DNA of 64,000 nucleotides from Glycomyces fuscus (GTDB lineage: Bacteria > Actinomycetota > Actinomycetes > Streptosporangiales > Streptosporangiaceae), in assembly GCA_002529455.1 (NCBI GenBank), contig NYMS01000006.1:434001-498000 (forward strand). The letters are read 5' to 3'. Shown here piece by piece: positions 1 through 7,177 of the stretch. The position numbers and the translations under genes were made by a program. How positions within the stretch are numbered: position 1 is the first letter of the stretch; each line of letters opens with the position of its first letter. The notes under the pieces are model-generated. The model was not told the origin of the DNA and made no database searches. It saw only the letters and a list, made by a program, of their open reading frames with translations.

Positions 1-533
1 GGGACGATCGGGACGTTGAGGGAGGTCATGGTGGCCTGGGGCTCGTCGAGTTCGATGACCACGGTGTGGTCGTCCTCGGCGGTGACCGAGTCGAAGCCGG
101 AGACGTAGTTGCCGTTGGCGACGGCCGCGGACTCGTTCTCCATCATGGTGGTGAAGGTCCAGACCACGTCGTCGGCGGTCAGGGGCTCGCCGTCGGAGAA
201 CCGGACGCCCTCGCGCAGGTGGAAGGTCCAGGTGAGGCCGTCCTCGCTGGACTCCCAGGTCTCGGCGAGGGAGGCGGCGGGCTCGTTCGTCTCGGGGTCG
301 ACCGTGACGAGGGAGTCGTAGACGTGGCGCAGGACGTTGGTGGTGATCGCGAGCTGTGCCGTGAAGGGGTTGAAGGAGTCCACCTGCTGGGAGGTGGCGA
401 TGGTGAGGGTCTCGCCCCCGGAGGCGTCCGCGGAGGCGGGGGCCGCGGCGGTGCCCGCGAGCAGGAGCAGGGCGGCGGTCGTGGCGGCGGTGCGGCGCAA
501 GAGGGAACCGGGGGGAGGGTGGTGGGCGTTCAT
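1..533 (-). CDS. ABC transporter substrate-binding protein, family 5 (N-terminal part)
   Basis: This is the first ~177 residues of an extracellular solute-binding protein of the peptide/nickel type; the rest lies beyond the left edge. Residues ~11-33 form a signal peptide (Arg-Arg, then an Ala/Leu-rich core), followed by a mature start rich in Ser/Gly. Family hallmarks are DSFNPF, the stretch around LAETWE, then TWTFHLREGVRFSDG and LTADDVVWTF, which are typical of SBP_bac_5 proteins. The ATG at 533 has a strong Shine-Dalgarno (AGGAGGGG, about 541-548). It should deliver oligopeptides or a similar ligand to a membrane permease whose genes would lie outside the window. Family call is firm; substrate is unknown. 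Confidence 0.88.
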   Translation of the reverse strand, partial: MNAHHPPPGSLLRRTAATTAALLLLAGTAAAPASADASGGETLTIATSQQVDSFNPFTAQLAITTNVLRHVYDSLVTVDPETNEPAASLAETWESSEDGLTWTFHLREGVRFSDGEPLTADDVVWTFTTMMENESAAVANGNYVSGFDSVTAEDDHTVVIELDEPQATMTSLNVPIV

Positions 534-751
534 GTGCGGCCCCTCCTGTCAGAGGATCGTGGGTCGGTGGCACGCCACCTGGGGGTTGGTGGTTGTTTAC
601 CAACGGACGGTGACGAGCGTCAATGACCTTCGTGGAGCGCCGTGACATCGGTTTGTATTCGGCCCGGGAAACGGTGCCGGAGGGACGTCCGGAAACCGTC
701 ACCGGAAATGTCCGCGACGCGCGGGAAAGGGGTGGTCGGGGCGCGGGACGG

Positions 752-830
752 GCACGGAGGGGGTTCGGAGGGACACGGAGGGAACACGGAAGGACACGGA
801 GGGGGTCCGCGAGCGCACGGAAGGTGGTCG
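752..830. repeat. Degenerate short tandem repeat (CACGGAGGG-like units)
   Basis: About six imperfect copies of a 9-12 base unit, CACGGAGGG with variable linker, follow each other. One strand is almost purely purine-rich. It lies between two divergent genes and codes for nothing convincing. Function unknown. Confidence 0.55.
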
Positions 831-909
831 GGGGACGCCTCCGCGCGGGCGGCGGGGAAGCGGCCCGTGTGCGCTGGGTGACCGGTGCGCCGTTGGCGGA
901 TACCCCGCG

Positions 910-939
910 TTGGCAGTGAATGCCGTACTCCGCTACGGT
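910..939 (+). promoter_or_regulatory. Sigma-70-like promoter, probably leaderless
   Basis: TTGGCA at 910-915 and TACGGT at 934-939 are separated by 18 bases. The -10 ends only 7 bases before the ATG at 947 and no Shine-Dalgarno is present, which is the usual geometry of a leaderless actinobacterial transcript. Confidence 0.55.
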
Positions 940-946
940 TCCCGCC

Positions 947-1660
947 ATGATGGGGCACTCGCACGCACTGAGCGGCGTGGTTGGCTGGATGGCGGTCGTT
1001 CCGCTGGTCCAGGGCAGGGAATTCCTCGGACTCAGCTTCCACCTGGGCCCCGGTGAGGTCATCGCCGGCGCCCTGGTCTGCGCCGGTGCGGCCCTGCTGC
1101 CCGATCTGGACCACAAGAGCGCCACGGTGACCAAGACCTACGGCAAGGTCACCGAGGTGCTGAGCGACATGCTGGGCTTCCTCTTCGGCGGGCACCGCAT
1201 GGGCACGCACTCGTTCTTCTTCGCGGTGCTCATGGGCGTGCTGGTGCAGCTGTTGGCGCTGTGGTCACAGATGGCCGTCCAGGTCTTCGTGTTCCTGCTG
1301 ATCGGTATCGCCCTCCAGGGCCTGGGCTTCGGCCTGGACAAGAACAAGGTCGCGTCGGGGGTCATCAACGCGATGGCCACGGCGGGCATCACGCTGGCCC
1401 TGTTCACCGCCGGGGTGAACTACAGCTGGCTGGGCCTGGCGGTGGCCTTCGGCGTGGTCCTGCACTTCTTCGGCGACATGATCACCAAGATGGGCGTGCC
1501 GATCTTCTGGCCCTTCTTCAAGAAGCGCTTCGGCCAGGGGAAGGGCTTCGTCACCAACGGTCCGGTCGAGCAGAAGCTGGTCACCCCGCTGCTGACCATC
1601 GGCGTCATCGTGGGGACGATCTACCTGTTCGACTGGCCCACGCTGCTGCCCGAGTACTGA
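947..1660 (+). CDS. YdjM-like membrane-bound metal-dependent hydrolase
   Basis: 237-residue integral membrane protein of the YdjM / LexA-binding inner-membrane hydrolase family. It begins MMGHSHALSG, the conserved N-terminal His motif; LLPDLDHKSA supplies an Asp-His pair, and GGHRMGTHS (about residues 82-90) adds further His residues, consistent with a metal site at the membrane face. About five hydrophobic segments follow, and HFFGDMIT near residue 180 is the last conserved polar motif. The upstream in-frame ATG at 920 is rejected: homologues start at MMGHS and a -10 box sits 7 bases before 947. The physiological substrate of this family is unknown; in other bacteria members are LexA- or stress-linked. 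Confidence 0.82.
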   Translation: MMGHSHALSGVVGWMAVVPLVQGREFLGLSFHLGPGEVIAGALVCAGAALLPDLDHKSATVTKTYGKVTEVLSDMLGFLFGGHRMGTHSFFFAVLMGVLVQLLALWSQMAVQVFVFLLIGIALQGLGFGLDKNKVASGVINAMATAGITLALFTAGVNYSWLGLAVAFGVVLHFFGDMITKMGVPIFWPFFKKRFGQGKGFVTNGPVEQKLVTPLLTIGVIVGTIYLFDWPTLLPEY

Positions 1661-1733
1661 GCGGCGCCCTCCGCCGCGCTCCGCCCGGCCCGGCGCCCGC
1701 CCCCGGGCCCCCGGCTGGCCTAGGCTGTCGGGC

Positions 1734-2393
1734 GTGACACGATCCACAGAGAGCATCAGCCCCGAACTGCACGCCTACGTCGTCGAGCACAGCGCGCCCG
1801 TGGACGAGGTGCTGGCGGACCTGGCCGAGGAGACCGCGCGGCTGTTCCCCGACCACCGGGGCATGCAGATCGGTCCCGAGCAGGGCGCCTTCACCACGCT
1901 GCTCACCCGTGTCTGCGGCGCGCGGGACGTGGTGGAGGTCGGTACCTTCACCGGCTACTCCTCGATCTGCTTCGCGCGCGGCCTCCCCGAGGGCGGCCGG
2001 CTCCTGGCCCTCGACGTCAGCGAGGAGTGGACCTCCGTGGCGCGGCGGTACTGGGAGCGCGCCGGGGTCGCCGACATGATCACCCTGAGGCTGGGCCCGG
2101 CCCTGGAGTCGCTGCGGGCGCTCCCCGAGGAGCCGCAGTTCGACCTCGCCTTCGTGGACGCCGACAAGGAGGGCTACGTGGGCTACTGGGAGGAACTGGT
2201 CCCCCGCGTCCGGTCGGGCGGCCTGATCCTGGCCGACAACACCCTCTCCCACGGGCGGGTCGTGGACCGCGGGAACACGACGTCGGCGGTGCGGGGGATC
2301 CGCGACTTCAACGACCGCCTGGTCGCCGACGACCGCGTCACGCAGGTGCTGCTGCCCATCGGCGACGGCCTCACCCTCGCCCGCAGGCACTGA
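1734..2393 (+). CDS. O-methyltransferase (class I, catechol/caffeoyl-CoA type)
   Basis: 219-residue SAM-dependent O-methyltransferase of the Methyltransf_3 family. The SAM-binding signature VVEVGTFTGYSS is at ~64-75, the acidic ribose-binding LLALDVSEEW follows, and the metal-binding triad is suggested by FVDADKEGY (~140-148) and LADNTLSHG (~164-172). Such enzymes methylate catechol-like hydroxyls with a divalent metal; the natural acceptor cannot be told here. Start GTG at 1734 has no Shine-Dalgarno but TAGGCT lies at 1721-1726, seven bases upstream, so the mRNA is probably leaderless. It stands alone between genes of unrelated function. Confidence 0.88.
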   Translation: MTRSTESISPELHAYVVEHSAPVDEVLADLAEETARLFPDHRGMQIGPEQGAFTTLLTRVCGARDVVEVGTFTGYSSICFARGLPEGGRLLALDVSEEWTSVARRYWERAGVADMITLRLGPALESLRALPEEPQFDLAFVDADKEGYVGYWEELVPRVRSGGLILADNTLSHGRVVDRGNTTSAVRGIRDFNDRLVADDRVTQVLLPIGDGLTLARRH

Positions 2394-2444
2394 CTCCCCG
2401 GGACCGACCCCGGGCGGCGCCGGGCTTCGGTAGTGTCCAGTGCC

Positions 2445-3590
2445 ATGCGCCTGCTGCACACCTCGGACTGGCACCTGGGCCGTTCCTTCCACCGGGAGAA
2501 CCTCCTCGACGCCCAGGCCACCTTCCTGGACCACCTCGTCGACACGATCCGCGAACACCGGGTCGACGTGGTGGTCGTGTCCGGTGACCTCTACGACCGC
2601 GCCCTCCCCCCGGTGGACGCGGTCCGGCTCTTCGACCGCGCCCTGGGCCGGATCCGCGACACCGGGGCCCGGGCCGTCCTCATCAGCGGCAACCACGACT
2701 CCATGGCCCGGATGTCCTTCGCCACCGGCCTCATCGACGCCTCCGGCGTCCACCTGCGCAGCTCCCTGGACGGCGTCGGCACCCCCGTGGTCATCGAGGA
2801 CGAGCACGGACCCGTGGCCTTCTACGGCATCCCCTACCTGGAACCGGAGATCGCGCGCCACCACTGGGACCTGCCCGAGCGGGGGCACGCGGCGGCGCTC
2901 GGGCACGCCATGGACCTGGTCCGCGCCGACCTCGCCGAGCGGCCCGGCACCCGGTCCGTGGTCCTCTCCCACGCGTTCGTGACCGGAGGCGAGCCCTCCG
3001 ACAGCGAGCGCGACATCTCGGTGGGCGGCACCTCGCACGTGCCGGCCTCGGTCTACGACGGGGTCGACTACGTGGCCCTGGGCCACCTGCACGGACGGCA
3101 GGCCCTCACCCGCTCCGTGCGTTACTCGGGCAGTCCGCTGGCCTACTCCTTCTCCGAGGAGCACCACGTCAAGGGCTACTGGCTGGTGGACCTGGACGCC
3201 GACGGCCTCGCGGGCGCCGAGTTCGCCGCGGCGCCCGTCCCGCGCCCCCTGGCCCGGATCCGCGGCCGGATCGAGGACCTGCTCACCCGCCCCGAGTGGG
3301 AGGCCCACACCGGCCACTGGCTCCAGATCACCCTGACCGACCCGCGCCGCCCCGCCCATCCCATGGACCGGCTGCGCGAACGCTTCCCCCACGCCCTGGT
3401 CCTGGAGTTCGCCCCCGAGGGCGGCGTCCCCGACACCCGTCCGGTCGCCGCCTCCGTCGCCGACCGCAGCGAGCGCCAGGTGGTCGCCGACTTCGTGGAG
3501 TGGGCCCGCGGCACTCCCGCCACCCCCGAGGAGGAGGCCCTCGTGAACACCGCCGTCGAGCAGGTCCGGCTCCAGGAGGGGACGCGCTGA
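2445..3590 (+). CDS. sbcD: Exonuclease SbcCD, nuclease subunit D
   Basis: 381-residue Mre11-type metallophosphoesterase that cuts DNA hairpins and blocked ends with SbcC. The phosphoesterase motifs appear in order: DWHLG (~8-12), GDLYDR, GNHDS, SHAF and GHLHGRQ. The ATG at 2445 gives the canonical MRLLHTSDWHLG start; the in-frame GTG at 2433 only adds four residues. No Shine-Dalgarno is seen, but TAGTGT at 2431-2436 sits eight bases before the ATG, again suggesting a leaderless message. The stop codon overlaps the sbcC start (TGATG), so the two subunits are translationally coupled. Confidence 0.96.
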   Translation: MRLLHTSDWHLGRSFHRENLLDAQATFLDHLVDTIREHRVDVVVVSGDLYDRALPPVDAVRLFDRALGRIRDTGARAVLISGNHDSMARMSFATGLIDASGVHLRSSLDGVGTPVVIEDEHGPVAFYGIPYLEPEIARHHWDLPERGHAAALGHAMDLVRADLAERPGTRSVVLSHAFVTGGEPSDSERDISVGGTSHVPASVYDGVDYVALGHLHGRQALTRSVRYSGSPLAYSFSEEHHVKGYWLVDLDADGLAGAEFAAAPVPRPLARIRGRIEDLLTRPEWEAHTGHWLQITLTDPRRPAHPMDRLRERFPHALVLEFAPEGGVPDTRPVAASVADRSERQVVADFVEWARGTPATPEEEALVNTAVEQVRLQEGTR

Positions 3591-6577
3591 TGCGGCTGCA
3601 CACCCTCACCGTCCAGGCGTTCGGCCCCTTCGCGGGCACCGAGAAGGTGGACTTCGACCGCCTCAGCGCGGGCGGGCTCTTCCTCATCCACGGCCCCACC
3701 GGCGCGGGCAAGACCTCCGTGCTGGACGCGGTGTGCTTCGCCCTGTACGGCAGCGTGCCGGGCGCCCGCGGCAAGGACCGCTCCCCCAAGAGCGACCACG
3801 CGCCGCTGGACCGGATGCCGCAGGTCACCCTGGAGTTCACCGTCCAGGGCCGCCGCTTCCGGATCGTGCGCAGTCCGCGCTGGGAACGGCCCAAGAAGCG
3901 CGGGACCGGGACCAGGGTGGAGAACGCCAAGGCGCTGGTCGAGGAGCTCGTCGACGGCAGGTGGAACGGCACCACCTACCGCCCCGACGAGGCCGGGCAG
4001 GTCGTCGGCGACCTGCTCGGGCTCACCCTCGAACAGTTCTGCCAGGTCGCCATGCTCCCCCAGGGCGACTTCGCCCGGTTCCTGCGCGCCTCCGCCGAGG
4101 AGCGGCGCAGGTCGCTGGAGCGGATCTTCAACACGCGTGTGTTCCGCGACGTCGAGGACTGGCTCAAGGGGCACGCCAACAAGCTGCACCACGAGGTCCG
4201 GACGGCGAACGAGCAGGTGCGCGCGGTCGCGGACCGGATCGCCGAGGCCGGCCGGTCGCGGCCCCCGGAGCTGCCCGAGGAGCTGTCGGCCTGGGCCGCG
4301 GAGCTGTCCGCCGTCACCGCCGCGACCGCGCACGACGCCGGGCACGTGGCCGGGGAGTTCACCGGGGCCCGCGAGGACGCCCAGCGGGCCCTGTCCGAGG
4401 GCCGCGAGCTGCGCGCCCGCCAGGAGCGGCTGGCCGACGCCCGCCGGCGTCGCGCCCAGCTGGCCGAGCACACCGCGTGGCGGGCCGGGATCGACGCCCG
4501 GCTCGACGCCGCCGAGCGCGCCGAGTCGGTGATGCCCTTCCTGCGCGCCCGCGACAGCCGCCGCACCGAACTGGACAAGGCCGAACTGGCCGTCGCCGAC
4601 CACCTGGCCCTGGTCGGCGGCCTGCCCGGCTTCCGCGCACCGGCCGCCGGAGAGGTGCCGCGGGAGGCGCTGGGCGCCGCCGAGCAGGAGCGCCGGGACG
4701 AGCTGGCCCGCCTGGACGCGCTGCGCGCGGACGCCGAGCGCCGCCGGACCCTGGGCCGCTCCGTCACCGCGCTCAACGGCCGCCTGGAGGAGATCGCCGC
4801 GCATCTGGAGCGCCAGCGCGCGCTGGCCGCCTCCCTGCCGTCCCGGGTGGAGGCGCTGACCGCCGAACTGCGGCGGCTCCACGAGCAGGCCGGACAGGAG
4901 GGGGCCGCCGAGACCGCCCTGGCCGCCGCCCGCAGGCGCCTCGACGCCGCCGTGGAGTACGAGCGCCTGGGCCGGGAGCTGGCGGAGGCGCAGGAACGCT
5001 ACCGCGAGGCGGTGGACGCCGACCAGGCCGCCCGTGACCGCGCCCTCGACCTGCGCGAGCGCCGGATCACCCACATGGCCGCCGAGCTGGCGTCCGGGCT
5101 GGCCGACGGGCGGCCCTGCGCGGTGTGCGGGTCGGTGGAGCACCCCTCCCCCGCCCGCCCCTCCGGTGAGGGCCTGGTGTCGGCCGGGGAGGAGCGGCGG
5201 GCCCAGGCCGCCGCCGACACCGCCGCCGCCCGCCGCACGGAGGCGGAGAGCGCCGTGGTCGCCCTGCGGGAGCGGCGCACCGCCGCGCGGGAGCGCGCCG
5301 AGGACGGCACCGCCGAGGCGGCCCGCGAGGAGGTGGAGGCGCACACCGCGGCGCTGGCGGAGGCCCGCGCCGCGGCCGGTGAGGCCCGCCGGGTGGAGGA
5401 GGAGCTGGAGCGCACCGTCGGCGACCTGGAGCGGGCCCGCGCCCGCGAGGGCGAGCTGACCCGGCAGGAGGCCCAGGTCGGAGCCGACCGGGACAACGCC
5501 GTCCGCGAGCACGGGAGGCTGACCGCGCTGCTGGACCGGGCGCGCGGGGACGACGCCGGGCTGGACGAGCGGATCACCAGGCTGGGCGGCGAGGCCGACC
5601 TGCTGCGCGCCGCGGCCGAGGCGGCCGTCAACCGCGACCGCGCGGCCGAGGAGCTGCGCACCGCCGTCGCCGAGGCCGAGCAGCAGCGGGCCGACGCCCG
5701 GTTCGCCGACGAGGCCGGGGTGTGGGAGTCCGCGCTGGACGAGGAGCGCCGCCGCGCGCTGCGCGAGCGCGCCCGCTCCTTCGACGACGCCCTGGCCGCC
5801 GTCGAGGCGGCGCTGGCCGACCCGGAGCTGACCGCGGCCGGGGAGCTGCCCGCCCCGGACCTGGAGGGGCTGGCCGCCGCCGCGCGGACCGCCTCGGAGG
5901 CCGCCGACCGCGCGGTGGCCTGGCGGAGCATGCTGGAGGAGCGGGCGCGTCGGCTCGCCTCCCTGCGCGGGGAGCTCGGCCTGCGGCTGGCGGACTGCGA
6001 ACCGGCGCTGCGCCGCCACGCGGTGGCCGAGGGGCTGCGCGCCCTGACCGCGGGGACCTCCTCCGACAACGCCGACAGCGTGCGCCTGTCGGCGTACGTG
6101 CTGGCGGCCCGCCTGGAGCAGGTGGTGGCCGCCGCCAACGACCGGCTGGTGACGATGTCGGACGGCCGGTACGAGCTGCGGTACACGGTGGACAAGGCCG
6201 CCGGGGACGGGCGCGCGCGTTCGGCCGGGGGCCTGGGCATGCGGGTGGTCGACGCCTGGACGGGTGTGGAGCGCGACCCGGCCACGCTCTCGGGCGGGGA
6301 GACGTTCTTCAGCTCGCTGGCGCTGGCCCTGGGGCTGGGCGACGTGGCCAGCGCCGAGGCGGGCGGCGCCGACATCGACACGCTGTTCGTGGACGAGGGG
6401 TTCGGCACGCTGGACGAGGACACCCTGGAGGAGGTGCTGGACGTCCTGGACCGGCTGCGGGACGGCGGCCGGGCCGTCGGCGTGGTGAGCCACGTCGCCG
6501 ACCTGCGCCAGAGGGTGTCCACACGGCTGCGGGTGGTCAAGACCGCGGCGGGCTCGCGGGTGGAGCACACGGGCTGA
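3590..6577 (+). CDS. sbcC: Exonuclease SbcCD, ATPase subunit C
   Basis: 995-residue SMC-like ATPase partner of SbcD in double-strand-break and hairpin processing. It has an N-terminal ATPase lobe with Walker A GPTGAGKTS (~34-42) and the Q-loop region QVAMLPQGDF, two long Ala/Glu/Arg-rich coiled-coil arms, a zinc-hook CAVC at residues 510-513 in the middle, then the C-terminal lobe with signature LSGGETFFSSLALALG (~900) and Walker B LFVDEGFGTLD (~930). The start at 3590 overlaps the sbcD stop by one base; longer in-frame extensions upstream lie inside sbcD and are not real. A large antisense reading frame opposite it is a GC artefact. Confidence 0.96.
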   Translation: MRLHTLTVQAFGPFAGTEKVDFDRLSAGGLFLIHGPTGAGKTSVLDAVCFALYGSVPGARGKDRSPKSDHAPLDRMPQVTLEFTVQGRRFRIVRSPRWERPKKRGTGTRVENAKALVEELVDGRWNGTTYRPDEAGQVVGDLLGLTLEQFCQVAMLPQGDFARFLRASAEERRRSLERIFNTRVFRDVEDWLKGHANKLHHEVRTANEQVRAVADRIAEAGRSRPPELPEELSAWAAELSAVTAATAHDAGHVAGEFTGAREDAQRALSEGRELRARQERLADARRRRAQLAEHTAWRAGIDARLDAAERAESVMPFLRARDSRRTELDKAELAVADHLALVGGLPGFRAPAAGEVPREALGAAEQERRDELARLDALRADAERRRTLGRSVTALNGRLEEIAAHLERQRALAASLPSRVEALTAELRRLHEQAGQEGAAETALAAARRRLDAAVEYERLGRELAEAQERYREAVDADQAARDRALDLRERRITHMAAELASGLADGRPCAVCGSVEHPSPARPSGEGLVSAGEERRAQAAADTAAARRTEAESAVVALRERRTAARERAEDGTAEAAREEVEAHTAALAEARAAAGEARRVEEELERTVGDLERARAREGELTRQEAQVGADRDNAVREHGRLTALLDRARGDDAGLDERITRLGGEADLLRAAAEAAVNRDRAAEELRTAVAEAEQQRADARFADEAGVWESALDEERRRALRERARSFDDALAAVEAALADPELTAAGELPAPDLEGLAAAARTASEAADRAVAWRSMLEERARRLASLRGELGLRLADCEPALRRHAVAEGLRALTAGTSSDNADSVRLSAYVLAARLEQVVAAANDRLVTMSDGRYELRYTVDKAAGDGRARSAGGLGMRVVDAWTGVERDPATLSGGETFFSSLALALGLGDVASAEAGGADIDTLFVDEGFGTLDEDTLEEVLDVLDRLRDGGRAVGVVSHVADLRQRVSTRLRVVKTAAGSRVEHTG

Positions 6578-6624
6578 CCGCACACGCGCACCCCGGATCC
6601 GGCGCCCGCCCGGGCGGTGAGACA

Positions 6625-7053
6625 ATGGCCAGCGTGAATTCGCTGGTCAACATCGCCGTGTTCGGTATCGGGGGCGCCATCGTGATGGCGGCCCTGCTCG
6701 GTCTGCTCCTCGTCGTCTCCGGGAGCTCGCGCGGGACGTCGCCCCGGTCGCGGGCGGCGTTCGGGGTCGCCTCGGTGGTGGTGCTGCTGGCGCTGCCGAC
6801 GCTGGCGGCGGCCAACACGCTGGCCGCGGGGTCCGGCTTCTGGGCGGCGTTCGCCGCGGCCGCCTGCGTCGCGGCCGTCATGTGCGCGGTGAACGTGGTG
6901 ATGCTGCCGATGGTGGCGCGCCGCCAGTCCTCGGGGGGCGGCCAGTCCGCTCTGGCCTCTCTCCGGCCGTCGCTGCCGCTGCTGGCCGCCGCACTGCTGG
7001 TCTGCCTGGCCCTGGGACTGGTGGGGGCCTCCGTGGCCGCCCTGGCCGTCTGA
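6625..7053 (+). CDS. Small four-helix membrane protein, function unknown
   Basis: 142-residue hydrophobic protein, not recognised beyond its shape. Four membrane spans can be seen: roughly residues 5-31, 47-65, 70-95 and 115-142, separated by short polar loops (SGSSRGTSPRSR and ARRQSSGGGQ), with no charged catalytic motif. The ATG at 6625 follows sbcC by 47 bases and may be co-transcribed, but nothing links it functionally to DNA repair. Codon use matches its neighbours. Two hairpins at 7071-7168 close the transcription unit. Confidence 0.65.
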   Translation: MASVNSLVNIAVFGIGGAIVMAALLGLLLVVSGSSRGTSPRSRAAFGVASVVVLLALPTLAAANTLAAGSGFWAAFAAAACVAAVMCAVNVVMLPMVARRQSSGGGQSALASLRPSLPLLAAALLVCLALGLVGASVAALAV

Positions 7054-7070
7054 TCCCGCGTTCCGTCCCC

Positions 7071-7099
7071 GCGCCCCGCGTCCTTCCGGCGCGGGGCGC
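7071..7099. terminator. Hairpin terminator
   Basis: Perfect 10-bp stem (GCGCCCCGCG / CGCGGGGCGC) with a 9-base loop, 17 bases after the preceding stop. There is no T-run, as usual for actinobacterial terminators. Confidence 0.6.
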
Positions 7100-7140
7100 T
7101 TCGCGTCGCGCGCGGCCTCCGCGTGGCGGTGGGACGACGG

Positions 7141-7168
7141 CGGGGGCGCACCGGCCGGTGCGCCCCCG
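7141..7168. terminator. Palindromic terminator
   Basis: Perfect 28-base palindrome (arm CGGGGGCGCACCGG) just beyond the stop of the leftward CopD-CtaG gene; it probably ends that transcript and can act in both directions. Confidence 0.6.
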
Positions 7169-7177
7169 TGTGTGGGG

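Larger units (their letters stand above)
534..946. other. Intergenic, divergent promoter region
   Basis: This 413-base gap separates the leftward substrate-binding protein from the rightward membrane protein. It holds the binding-protein ribosome site, a short inverted repeat GTTGGT-N8-ACCAAC at 585-604 that could be an operator for the leftward gene, a run of degenerate CACGGAGGG repeats (752-830) and a -35/-10 pair at 910-939. No credible gene is seen. Confidence 0.6.

Noticed and set aside
66-645. Rightward frames at the left edge and 623-919
   Set aside because: They are shadows of the substrate-binding gene or lie in repeat DNA; no ribosome site or family resemblance.
3176-6625. Very long open frame (1149 codons) antisense to sbcC
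   Set aside because: Composition is Gly/Arg/Pro/Ala/Val noise, with no motif; GC-rich DNA leaves antisense frames open. sbcC opposite has all motifs.
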